Counted from the stretch's first letter, positions 1 to 5,574 are shown. The stretch is DNA of 7,808 bases from Patescibacteria group bacterium (GCA_003524845.1 DQGR01000083.1:1-7808); one strand, 5' to 3'. A program made the numbers and translations. The notes: generated by a model from the letters alone, not told the origin.

Positions 1-1
1 T

Positions 2-49
2 GTTTCCCATCATATCCGCACAGGGAAGGAAGTGAATGTAACTAAATAA
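2..49 (+). CDS. Possible 3' end of a gene entering from the left edge
   Basis: Frame 2 is open from the edge to TAA at 47-49 and reads VSHHIRTGKEVNVTK. With only 15 residues there is no test of coding potential, and frame 1 is also open to a TAA at 43-45. If real, this would be the tail of another gene of the integrated element, transcribed in the same direction as the recombinase. No family can be assigned and the call is weak. Confidence 0.25.
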   Translation, partial: VSHHIRTGKEVNVTK

Positions 50-111
50 AGTAACTTAACAAGTAAATGTAAATTATCATTTATAAATAACATAATAGGT
101 TATTTAATAAC
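35..111. repeat. A+T-rich block with short repeats upstream of the recombinase genes
   Basis: AATGTAA occurs at 35-41 and 66-72, GTAACT at 38-43 and 51-56, and a perfect 13-bp inverted repeat GTTATTTAATAAC lies at 99-111, six bases before the ATG of the small ORF. The position fits an operator or recombinase-binding region. A CATAAT hexamer (91-96) could be a -10, but no convincing -35 precedes it. Short repeats arise easily in such A+T-rich DNA, so this is tentative. Confidence 0.3.
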
Positions 112-117
112 TTAAAG

Positions 118-312
118 ATGAGCAAAAATAAAACCATAAAAGTGAACGCAAGTATAGAAGACCGCATGAGGGTTTTTGCTAATGTAATGATTGACAAAAT
201 AATTGAGGATTACAGGAATGGGACGTTGAAGTTTGAGCCAAAAATAGATAAGCTAAGGATAAATCAAAATCTCACAAGCGTAATAGATTATCAATACGCA
301 TTAACATCATAA
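118..312 (+). CDS. Small unknown protein coupled to the serine recombinase
   Basis: This is a 64-residue, highly charged protein that I do not recognise. It shows no signal peptide, no membrane segment and no cysteines. Residues about 10-35 (SIEDRMRVFANVMIDKIIEDYRNG) look amphipathic and helical; the rest is polar. The ATG at 118 follows A+T-rich DNA with only a weak purine stretch (AAAG) in place of a Shine-Dalgarno, and an alternative ATG at codon 17 would leave very little protein. Its TAA (310-312) lies two bases before the recombinase ATG (315), and the recombinase has no clear ribosome site, so the two are probably translationally coupled. Small proteins encoded tightly beside serine integrases include recombination directionality factors and regulators. 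That role here is only a guess from position; it could equally be an unrelated accessory protein. Confidence 0.6.
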   Translation: MSKNKTIKVNASIEDRMRVFANVMIDKIIEDYRNGTLKFEPKIDKLRINQNLTSVIDYQYALTS

Positions 313-314
313 AC

Positions 315-2027
315 ATGAAGACAGAATACGGAATTGGATTTAAGCGGGTTTCTTCTGAGAAACAAGAGCTTATTGGTGACTCACCAGAAGACCAACAAGA
401 GCAGATTGAAAGAAGAATACGACAGGTCTCCTCCACACTTGGTGTCAAAATAGTGATTGTAAAGTGGTTCGAATTGGCTGAGTCTGCAAGTAAAGATTTT
501 GACATGCAACCAATCTTAAAAGCCTTAAATTACTGTAAAACCAGCAAAATCAAAATTAGCTATTGCTTCTTCAAAAGCATTGATAGAGGCACAAGAGGCG
601 GTGCAACTGTCTATACTCAGCTAAAACTTCATTTTTCTCGTTATGGAGTCAAAATGGTAGATGTTTATGGAATTATCTCAACTCAAACTGTTAATACTCT
701 TGAGCATTTAGGAATTGAGTACGAATGGTCAAAATTCAGTCCATCGTTCATAACTGAAATCTTAGAAGCAGAGCGGGCAAAAGGCGAGGTCAGAGATATC
801 TTAACTAGAATGATAGGGGCTGAGGTTAGGTATGTAAGAATGGGTTACAGAGTTAGACCAGCTCCTCCTGGTTATCAAAACACAAAAATTGATACTGATA
901 ATGGGAAAAGAGTAATACTAACGCCACACGAAATAGAATCTCCTTGGTTTATCAAAATGTACGAGCTAAGAATTCAAGGTAACTTAAAGGATAAAGAAAT
1001 TGTTCAGGAAATAAATAAGATGGGTTACAAGTCACGAATTCAAAAGTTGCATGACCCTAACGACAAAAGAAGAACTATTGGTTTTAAGGGAGGCAATTTA
1101 TTAACTGTTAAACAATTTCAAGTCTATATTCAAAAACCAATTTACGCTGGTATCAATACTGAGAAATGGACTGAGGGAAAGCCGATAAAAGAAAGGTTTG
1201 ATGGTTTAGTAACGATTGAAATGTTCAATAAAGCTAACAGGGGTAAAGTAATTATTGTTAGAGACGAAGATTTAATCAAAATTTACAAAAATAAACCACC
1301 AGATTGGCAAGTTAAGAAAGACAAAGACAACCCACTTTATGCGTACAAGACAAAAGTATTATGCCCTAAATGTTTTAATCAACTTTATGGTAGTAGCTCA
1401 AGAGGTAGTAAGGGTACTCATTACCCTGCCTATCACCACGCTGCAACAATTAAAGGTAAGCATCACTACTTTCGAATTCCACTGGGTGATTTTAATAACA
1501 CGATTGAGGAGTTTATAAGGAATGTCAAAGTAGAAGAAAAATTTATCAAGAAGTTTCAAGAAGTATATCTAGCTGAGTGGGATAAGCGTGAGAAACAAGC
1601 ATCTGATACTACAGTCCTCTTTAACAAAAGACTTATTCAGATTGAGCAAGAGATACACCTTATCAAAGAAAAAATAAAGGTCGTTAGTTCTTCAAGCGTT
1701 ATCAAAATGCTAGAAGATGATATTGAGAAACTTGAGCTTGAACGAGCAAGTTTAGTAATTGACAGGGATAAAGCAGAAGATGAACAGATTAGTATTTTAA
1801 CTCTGATGAATTATGCAAAATACTTCTTGGAACACCTAGAAGTTTTGCTGTTAGATGGGGCTAATCCTATTAAAGACGCTACCCTTTTTGAATTACTTTT
1901 TGATGAGTTACCAACCTACAATGATTTACTTTTTCGAACTGTAAGATTAGCCCCTCTTTTCAAGCTAAATGAGGAGTACAAAACCTCAAAATCTGTGTCT
2001 GTGAGTCGCCAGGGATTCGAACCCTGA
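315..2027 (+). CDS. Large serine recombinase (resolvase/invertase family integrase)
   Basis: Site-specific DNA recombinase of 570 residues, in the usual size range of large serine integrases. It would cut attachment sites through a covalent Ser-DNA link. The N-terminal resolvase domain (about 5-150) has R11-V-S13-S with S13 as the likely nucleophile, and the D90-R91-x-x-R94 motif. The central recombinase domain (about 170-310) includes GYRVRPAPPGY and the segment around KPIYAGI. A zinc-ribbon-like region begins with C350-P-K-C353; the usual second Cys pair is missing and H374/H375 and H383/H384 stand nearby. Residues about 430-490 look coiled-coil, followed by a hydrophobic C-terminal segment. 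The last eight codons and the stop (2001-2027) are antisense to the 3' end of tRNA-Lys, giving the tail SRQGFEP. The original C-terminus may therefore have been replaced on integration. Start ATG 315 is chosen by coupling to the preceding ORF. The family call is firm; the target site is inferred. Confidence 0.93.
   Translation: MKTEYGIGFKRVSSEKQELIGDSPEDQQEQIERRIRQVSSTLGVKIVIVKWFELAESASKDFDMQPILKALNYCKTSKIKISYCFFKSIDRGTRGGATVYTQLKLHFSRYGVKMVDVYGIISTQTVNTLEHLGIEYEWSKFSPSFITEILEAERAKGEVRDILTRMIGAEVRYVRMGYRVRPAPPGYQNTKIDTDNGKRVILTPHEIESPWFIKMYELRIQGNLKDKEIVQEINKMGYKSRIQKLHDPNDKRRTIGFKGGNLLTVKQFQVYIQKPIYAGINTEKWTEGKPIKERFDGLVTIEMFNKANRGKVIIVRDEDLIKIYKNKPPDWQVKKDKDNPLYAYKTKVLCPKCFNQLYGSSSRGSKGTHYPAYHHAATIKGKHHYFRIPLGDFNNTIEEFIRNVKVEEKFIKKFQEVYLAEWDKREKQASDTTVLFNKRLIQIEQEIHLIKEKIKVVSSSSVIKMLEDDIEKLELERASLVIDRDKAEDEQISILTLMNYAKYFLEHLEVLLLDGANPIKDATLFELLFDELPTYNDLLFRTVRLAPLFKLNEEYKTSKSVSVSRQGFEP
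2002..2027. other. Candidate attachment-site half at the tRNA-Lys 3' end
   Basis: The acceptor 3' strand and T-arm of tRNA-Lys lie where the A+T-rich recombinase element meets the tRNA, and the recombinase reading frame ends inside them. Elements that use tRNA genes commonly leave the tRNA 3' end intact as one attachment half. The crossover point cannot be fixed here because the partner half is outside the window. Confidence 0.35.
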
Positions 2028-2051
2028 ACCCACAGCTTAAAAGGCTGTTGC

Positions 2052-2073
2052 TCTACCGTTGAGCTAGCGACCC
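2052..2073. repeat. 22-bp direct repeat, copy 1 (5' end of the intact tRNA)
   Basis: This copy is the 5' acceptor strand and D-arm part of the complete tRNA-Lys (tRNA nucleotides 1-22). It is identical base for base to 2356-2377, 304 bp away; identity stops at both flanks (2051 C versus 2355 A, 2074 T versus 2378 G). Confidence 0.95.
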
Positions 2074-2321
2074 TCTATGTTAATTTTCAACCATTCTCTG
2101 CCTTTGCCTGATTTCAAAAATCTCTCTCGTAACAATGCTTCTTTTCTTGTATTATAATCTTCTCTATAAATAACCCTCCAATAGCCTCCAATTCGTTTTG
2201 TATAACTTGTGTTTTTACTCGTTAACTCACCGTTGTGTCTTAACAATCTTTTGTTAATGTCAACTGTATAACCGGTGTAACTTTTTCTTTGTTCATTTTG
2301 AATGATGTATACCGTAAACAT
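2064..2321 (-). CDS. Stand-alone GIY-YIG nuclease, candidate homing endonuclease
   Basis: Single-domain protein of 85 residues, typical for the short GIY-YIG/UPF0213-like family. The signature is degenerate: VYI at 4-6 and YTG at 15-17. The probable catalytic set is Y5, Y15, R25 in DINKRLLRHN, H29 or N30, and E61 in the KEALLRERFLK helix. The C-terminal SGKGREWLK is, as I recall, common in Patescibacteria members. ATG at 2319-2321 is supported by a good AAGGAG at 2330-2335, eight bases upstream. The gene reads directly into tRNA-Lys: its final codons (end of GAG, GGT, CGC) and TAG stop are tRNA nucleotides 1-10, so the C-terminus EGR is supplied by the tRNA. It has no linker or recognised DNA-binding domain beyond the core. 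Nuclease activity is expected from the family; homing into the tRNA is inferred from the flanking repeats. Confidence 0.87.
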   Translation of the reverse strand: MFTVYIIQNEQRKSYTGYTVDINKRLLRHNGELTSKNTSYTKRIGGYWRVIYREDYNTRKEALLRERFLKSGKGREWLKINIEGR

Positions 2322-2340
2322 TTAATGTACTCCTTAAAAG

Positions 2341-2355
2341 TCCGCCTCGGGCGGA
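2341..2355. repeat. G+C-rich palindrome between tRNA stub and GIY-YIG gene
   Basis: TCCGCC-TCG-GGCGGA is a perfect 6-bp stem with a 3-base loop, standing out in A+T-rich surroundings. It directly abuts the 22-bp tRNA fragment (2356) and ends five bases before the GIY-YIG Shine-Dalgarno. Read on the minus strand the stem is followed by CTTTT, so it resembles a weak terminator or attenuator, or a processing hairpin. Similar short palindromes are, from memory, frequent in CPR genomes; I cannot verify that here. Confidence 0.7.
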
Positions 2356-2377
2356 TCTACCGTTGAGCTAGCGACCC
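2356..2377 (-). pseudogene. tRNA-Lys 5' fragment (22-bp repeat, copy 2)
   Basis: Exact copy of nucleotides 1-22 of the tRNA-Lys at 2002-2073, in the same orientation and 304 bp upstream of it. The acceptor 5' strand and most of the D-arm are present; everything after the D-loop is missing and the palindrome follows instead. It cannot make a tRNA. It lies in the expected position of the original tRNA start, 33 nt after the predicted transcription start, and is best read as the stub left by the GIY-YIG insertion. Confidence 0.85.
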
Positions 2378-2416
2378 GAAAAGAATTTAGAGTCAAAAAT
2401 CTACGGAATAATGTGT

Positions 2417-2446
2417 ATTTTAACAGATTTGTGCGTGGAGATTCAA
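2417..2446 (-). promoter_or_regulatory. Predicted promoter, probably the original tRNA-Lys promoter
   Basis: On the minus strand TTGAAT (2441-2446) and TAAAAT (2417-2422) are 18 bp apart, giving a start near 2410. It begins seven bases after the yraN stop and points at the tRNA stub. In the present arrangement the transcript would contain the tRNA stub, the hairpin, the GIY-YIG ORF and then the whole tRNA. Confidence 0.5.
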
Positions 2447-2452
2447 TGAAAT

Positions 2453-2824
2453 TCACGCTTCAGCAATGTTTCCCAAGTGTTCAAGGTGGGTAACCTGGTT
2501 TGCGGAATTGAGGCTGACAGTAACTAAATCCAGCCGTAATGCCTCGGGCAAATTAGGATGTTTGAGCTTAAAATATTGGCCGGCGCGCAGTAACGCTTTG
2601 ATTTTCCAGGGTGTGACCGCTTCCTCAGCCGTACCAAAATCAGCTCCTGATCGGGTTTTCACTTCTACGAAAATAAGCGTGTTGTCGTGCACGGCTACGA
2701 GATCAAGTTCACCACCGCGGACAAAGAAGTTGCGGCTGATGATCCGGTAACCTTTCTTAGCGAGGAAAGTGGCAGCAGCGTTTTCGCCGAGTTTACCCTT
2801 GTGCTGGTTTTGACCGGATAACAT
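2453..2824 (-). CDS. yraN: YraN/UPF0102 family nuclease-fold protein
   Basis: 123 residues, the normal size for UPF0102, a family with a restriction-endonuclease-like fold and no settled cellular function (a link to Holliday-junction or replication-associated processing has been suggested). G13-E14-N15 near the N-terminus, G38-E39-L-D41 and E54-V-K56 form the PD-(D/E)xK-type core, and KTRSGADFGTAEEAVTPWK is the family's conserved middle. ATG at 2822-2824 places the conserved KLGENAAATFL start ten residues in, as usual; only a weak purine-rich site precedes it. It lies 21 bp behind the exported-protein gene on the same strand and is probably co-transcribed with it. In many bacteria yraN lies near rplS and rnhB. 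Here the two are separated by one large gene and no rnhB is present in the window. The family assignment is firm; the biochemical role is not. Confidence 0.92.
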   Translation of the reverse strand: MLSGQNQHKGKLGENAAATFLAKKGYRIISRNFFVRGGELDLVAVHDNTLIFVEVKTRSGADFGTAEEAVTPWKIKALLRAGQYFKLKHPNLPEALRLDLVTVSLNSANQVTHLEHLGNIAEA

Positions 2825-2845
2825 AGATAACAGATTCCCGGAGTC

Positions 2846-5059
2846 TTATTTCATTACGTCAAGCTGAGTCGGATCAGATACATAAATGACCGGATCTCCC
2901 TGGTAGGGTACAATTTTGCCAGTCACTTTAACTGTCTTCCCTTCTGTAAACAGATTTTCTTTGTTTCTACCGAGCTGAGTTCCAAACGTACTCCCGAATT
3001 GTTCCCAAGAGTTTTTCGGAATCTGAATCTTAAAATACCCCTGGTGCGGGTCGGCAAATCCCAGTAAAACAGACTTGCCGTTATTAAATATATATGCAGT
3101 GGTGCCGGTGACGGTTTTCGTCTGTCCAATAAATTCTTGGGCCTCGGTATAGTCAATCACCGAGTTAGCATTAGTTTCGGTGACCGGTAAAGTAGTTTGC
3201 GAAAGTGCTGCCAAGGTTTCACCAATTTGGCCAAACAGCTGAAACACGGCTACTGGTAAACCAGGAGCAAAACCGGTCAGACTCCCTGATTCAAGCGCAA
3301 CTACGCAACCGCTCGTTGAGACGATAATAATCATGCCATTACTGATAACAGTTCCGGCATAATTGGTCCAGTATGAGTCATACACGTTACCTAAATTACA
3401 ATAGATATGAAACCCGCCCAGAGGGTTTGCATATCCCCGAGTATTTTGGAGTAAACCGGTGACAAAGTGAGTGGTGTTGTTACAGTTTCCGCCATCCTGC
3501 GACTCAATCAGCGTATACAGTGCTTGAGTTTGAATTTGATTGGTATACAGTCCGCGAGCTGCACTTCGATCGGTAATTCGTAAACTAAACATACTGGCTT
3601 CCCAGTGGTTAGCAAACAGATAATCTCCGGCAGCAGAAATGAATGGTTGTTCATCGGTCAAAAACGTATCCCCAGAAATAGGAGCGCTCGCAAAACTGAT
3701 AAATCTAAAATATCCGGCCTGAAAACCGGGAATAGTAGTATCATCAAGCATTAATTCACCAAGATGTGAGTCCCAACGGGGATCGTATATAGTCCCACCT
3801 CGGGCAAGCACATAGGCCACTTCAGACCCGTCGCTGAATTTTTTGACTGCCGGCTGAAAACCCATCGGCATGTACCCGCCATCACCAAACCCGCCATGTC
3901 CGATATTGGCGATAAAGGGCTTTGAACCATCATCAAGGTCAATAACCTGTAACGCTTGATGTACCGGGTTGGCTGAAAGGAATTGACGAATAGCTGTGTT
4001 ATCAGGTTGGTAGGTCTCCCATAAAGTTTGCCAGTTTAACCGCAATTTAATTAGTGCATATCCGTGTTCTTCCGCAATCACCGGCCAGCCATTACTGACT
4101 TCGGCGTTTGCGTTTGAACTGCCGGGATCACCACCGGAAAGTGTCGTGTGTTTCACTCTCCATACCTGTTGTCCATTTGCATTATTAATCGCGTGCACAT
4201 ACAAATCTTGCGTGGCGACGATGACACGATTGCGGGAGGGTGAATAGGCAGGCGGAGTGTGGACCGGAGAACCGGCGGCATACGTCCAGATCAGCTGCAT
4301 CGTGGTTTTGTTCAGGGCATAGACACTGCTGCCCATGGAAAAAAAGACTTCATTCTGGTAAATACCGGGGGGCAACGGCAAGGGGCTGGTACCGTTGCCT
4401 GCAAATGAACTGCTCGTAGTACCGGTATTTGCATTTAATTTATAGAGTCGGCCGTTGGCTGAAACGGCGAAAACTGAGTTGGTGTCTGCATCATAGGCTA
4501 CCGTAGAATTGAAAGCACCTCCAGGGCTGGCGGTCCATAAGACCGCACCATTGGTTTCGTTGAGCGCTACCACTCCTCCGGATCCTCGTGCTACATAGAC
4601 CCGACCGCCGCCGGTGACCGGCTGCATGTTTCTGGGAAGAGAGGTTTTACCGCTGCTTATGCCTCCAGTCGCATTCGGCCCGTTCCACGACCATTTCCAT
4701 TTCCATGGAGTCGCGACGACCTGGGTCGAGTAACTCGTATGTTGCGCATCATGCGCATGTTGTGACCATTCCTGGGCGATTTGTGGAGAAGACGAAGGAA
4801 GCAATGAAGGGGATGGTGAAACAAGTATTGTGCCAAAATCACGGAGTACATATGCAGCATCCTGGCTATTTACTTTGCCGTTTTCATCAATGTCAGCACT
4901 TTGACTTCCGGACATCAACCAGTTTGTAAGTATTGCTTTAATATCAAGTGCATCAATTCGTCCATCTCCAGTCACATCAATTGACTGCAGGGCGTAAGCA
5001 CCACGCATTGAGAACAGTAATATTCCAGCAGCGACAATTAATATTGTAAATTTTTTCAT
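2846..5059 (-). CDS. Exported dockerin / PQQ-like beta-propeller / OB-fold protein
   Basis: Predicted extracellular protein of 737 residues. The signal peptide is clear: KK at 2-3, a hydrophobic core to about 17, and an AYA cleavage motif at 21-23. A dockerin-type Ca-binding pair follows at about 27-76, with loops starting at D28 (D28, T30, D32, D39) and D56 (D56, D58, N60, D67). A Ser/Pro linker lies at 81-92. Residues about 100-610 form a PQQ/WD-like propeller with repeats such as GGVVALNETNGAVLWTA, SSVYALNKTTMQLIWTY and LYVHAINNANGQQVWRV. Residues about 630-737 look like a secreted OB-fold domain (IDYTEAQEFIGQTKTVTG ... VTGKIVPYQGDPVIYVSDP). No catalytic residues are recognised, so a binding or scaffolding role at the cell surface is more likely than an enzyme. 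There is no anchor at the C-terminus. It has its own promoter and precedes yraN by 21 bp. Domain calls are good; ligand and partner are unknown. Confidence 0.85.
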   Translation of the reverse strand: MKKFTILIVAAGILLFSMRGAYALQSIDVTGDGRIDALDIKAILTNWLMSGSQSADIDENGKVNSQDAAYVLRDFGTILVSPSPSLLPSSSPQIAQEWSQHAHDAQHTSYSTQVVATPWKWKWSWNGPNATGGISSGKTSLPRNMQPVTGGGRVYVARGSGGVVALNETNGAVLWTASPGGAFNSTVAYDADTNSVFAVSANGRLYKLNANTGTTSSSFAGNGTSPLPLPPGIYQNEVFFSMGSSVYALNKTTMQLIWTYAAGSPVHTPPAYSPSRNRVIVATQDLYVHAINNANGQQVWRVKHTTLSGGDPGSSNANAEVSNGWPVIAEEHGYALIKLRLNWQTLWETYQPDNTAIRQFLSANPVHQALQVIDLDDGSKPFIANIGHGGFGDGGYMPMGFQPAVKKFSDGSEVAYVLARGGTIYDPRWDSHLGELMLDDTTIPGFQAGYFRFISFASAPISGDTFLTDEQPFISAAGDYLFANHWEASMFSLRITDRSAARGLYTNQIQTQALYTLIESQDGGNCNNTTHFVTGLLQNTRGYANPLGGFHIYCNLGNVYDSYWTNYAGTVISNGMIIIVSTSGCVVALESGSLTGFAPGLPVAVFQLFGQIGETLAALSQTTLPVTETNANSVIDYTEAQEFIGQTKTVTGTTAYIFNNGKSVLLGFADPHQGYFKIQIPKNSWEQFGSTFGTQLGRNKENLFTEGKTVKVTGKIVPYQGDPVIYVSDPTQLDVMK

Positions 5060-5088
5060 GCCGGGTCGAGTCCGAAACTCATTCTCTA

Positions 5089-5116
5089 ACTATACTCAAC
5101 GTTACCAGTAAGTCAA
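5089..5116 (-). promoter_or_regulatory. Predicted promoter of the exported-protein gene
   Basis: On the minus strand TTGACT (5111-5116) and TATAGT (5089-5094) are 16 bp apart, each matching five of six consensus bases. The predicted start near 5082 gives a leader of about 23 nt. No strong Shine-Dalgarno is seen before the ATG at 5057-5059. The promoter sits in the 80-bp gap after the rplS stop, separating this gene from rplS; no terminator hairpin is visible in that gap. Confidence 0.6.
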
Positions 5117-5139
5117 GGTGGGTGAGTCCGGGAGAAGTT

Positions 5140-5565
5140 TTATCCTTGAGCGGGTTTGGACTCGGGAGTAGCTTTAGTTTCGATTTGTGCTGGCGTATCA
5201 ACCAGAGTCCCGATCCGGGCGACTTCTTTTTTGGTTTTGGCACGCAAATAGTAGAGTTTGGCCCGGCGTACGTCTCCGCGTCTCGTTACCGTGACTTTTT
5301 TGATCCAGGGAGAAACCACTGGGAAAATCCGCTCAATACCGACGTTATCAATCCCCATCCGGCGGACGACAAAACTTTTACCGTCTCCTGCTCCCCGGAT
5401 ACCGATGACCATCCCCTCAAATACCTGGGTCCGTTCTTTCTGCTCCTCGTGCTTTTCTTTCTTGGTTTTGCCGGACACGATGTCTTTTTCAATGATCTTG
5501 TAGTGGACGCCGACGGTATCACCCACGTGGATTTTCTGGTTGTGAAGGGTGACTGCAATCGCCAT
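5140..5565 (-). CDS. rplS: 50S ribosomal protein L19 (bL19)
   Basis: Ribosomal protein of the large subunit, located at the 30S-50S interface. The L19 core is plain: VGDTVGVHYKI, then QVFEGMVIGIRGAG, FVVRRMGIDNVGIERIFPVVSPWIKKVTVTRRGDVRRAKLYYLR. At 141 residues it exceeds the usual length of about 115. The excess is a charged insert before QVFEG (SGKTKKEKHEEQKER) and a low-complexity C-terminal tail (about 120-141). ATG at 5563-5565 gives the expected N-terminus. It lies 50 bp downstream of purB on the same strand but has a close promoter of its own with hardly any leader and no Shine-Dalgarno. The common rpsP-rimM-trmD neighbours are absent from the window. The identification is secure. Confidence 0.97.
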   Translation of the reverse strand: MAIAVTLHNQKIHVGDTVGVHYKIIEKDIVSGKTKKEKHEEQKERTQVFEGMVIGIRGAGDGKSFVVRRMGIDNVGIERIFPVVSPWIKKVTVTRRGDVRRAKLYYLRAKTKKEVARIGTLVDTPAQIETKATPESKPAQG

Positions 5566-5574
5566 AGTGTAGCT

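Larger units (their letters stand above)
1..2027 (+). mobile_element. Right end of a serine-recombinase element abutting tRNA-Lys
   Basis: The stretch is clearly more A+T-rich than the purB/rplS side, lies on the opposite strand to every other gene, and consists of a small ORF plus a large serine recombinase. The recombinase reads into the 3' end of tRNA-Lys, the usual geometry of an integrase gene next to the attachment site. No second copy of the tRNA 3' end is found in 1-117, so the other end of the element should lie beyond the left edge. The extent and any cargo are unknown. Confidence 0.65.
2002..2073 (-). tRNA. tRNA-Lys (anticodon UUU)
   Basis: The minus strand folds as a full 72-nt cloverleaf. 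The acceptor is GGGTCGC/GCGACTC with one G-U wobble (G2-U71), discriminator A at 2002. The D-arm is GCTC-AACGGTA-GAGC, the anticodon arm ACAGC-CTTTTAA-GCTGT with TTT at 2039-2041, a five-base variable loop follows, and the T-arm is CAGGG-TTCGAAT-CCCTG. All stems pair, so it should be functional. CCA is not encoded (CAG follows) and must be added enzymatically. No promoter lies directly upstream: the neighbour is a GIY-YIG gene on the same strand whose last three codons and stop overlap tRNA nucleotides 1-10. The recombinase gene overlaps the 3' 26 nt on the other strand. Transcription is probably by read-through from the promoter near 2417-2446. No convincing terminator is seen downstream. Confidence 0.96.
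2074..2377 (-). mobile_element. 304-bp GIY-YIG unit inserted at the 5' end of tRNA-Lys
   Basis: The two 22-bp tRNA 5'-end copies bracket 282 bp of unique A+T-rich DNA containing only a GIY-YIG gene, its Shine-Dalgarno and a G+C-rich hairpin. The simplest history, which is inference, is that an intact tRNA once started at 2377 directly behind its promoter. The unit then entered near tRNA nucleotide 22 while carrying a replacement 5' end, so a whole tRNA was rebuilt at 2002-2073 and a 22-nt stub left at 2356-2377. Removing one repeat plus the insert would restore a normal tRNA gene. No integrase or transposase is encoded within it, so the nuclease itself is the candidate mobility function. Confidence 0.65.

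Noticed and set aside
1..30. TTCCC (4-8) and GGGAA (23-27) as an element end or terminator
   Set aside because: Only five pairs across a 14-base loop with no T-run and no match elsewhere in the window.
272..505. 77-aa open frame on the - strand
   Set aside because: Antisense to the recombinase N-terminal catalytic domain; Ser/Cys-rich translation typical of a shadow frame.
2356..2377. A second functional tRNA
   Set aside because: Only 22 nt match; the anticodon arm, T-arm and 3' acceptor strand are absent.
2466..2750. 94-aa open frame on the + strand
   Set aside because: Antisense shadow of yraN, which has clear family motifs.
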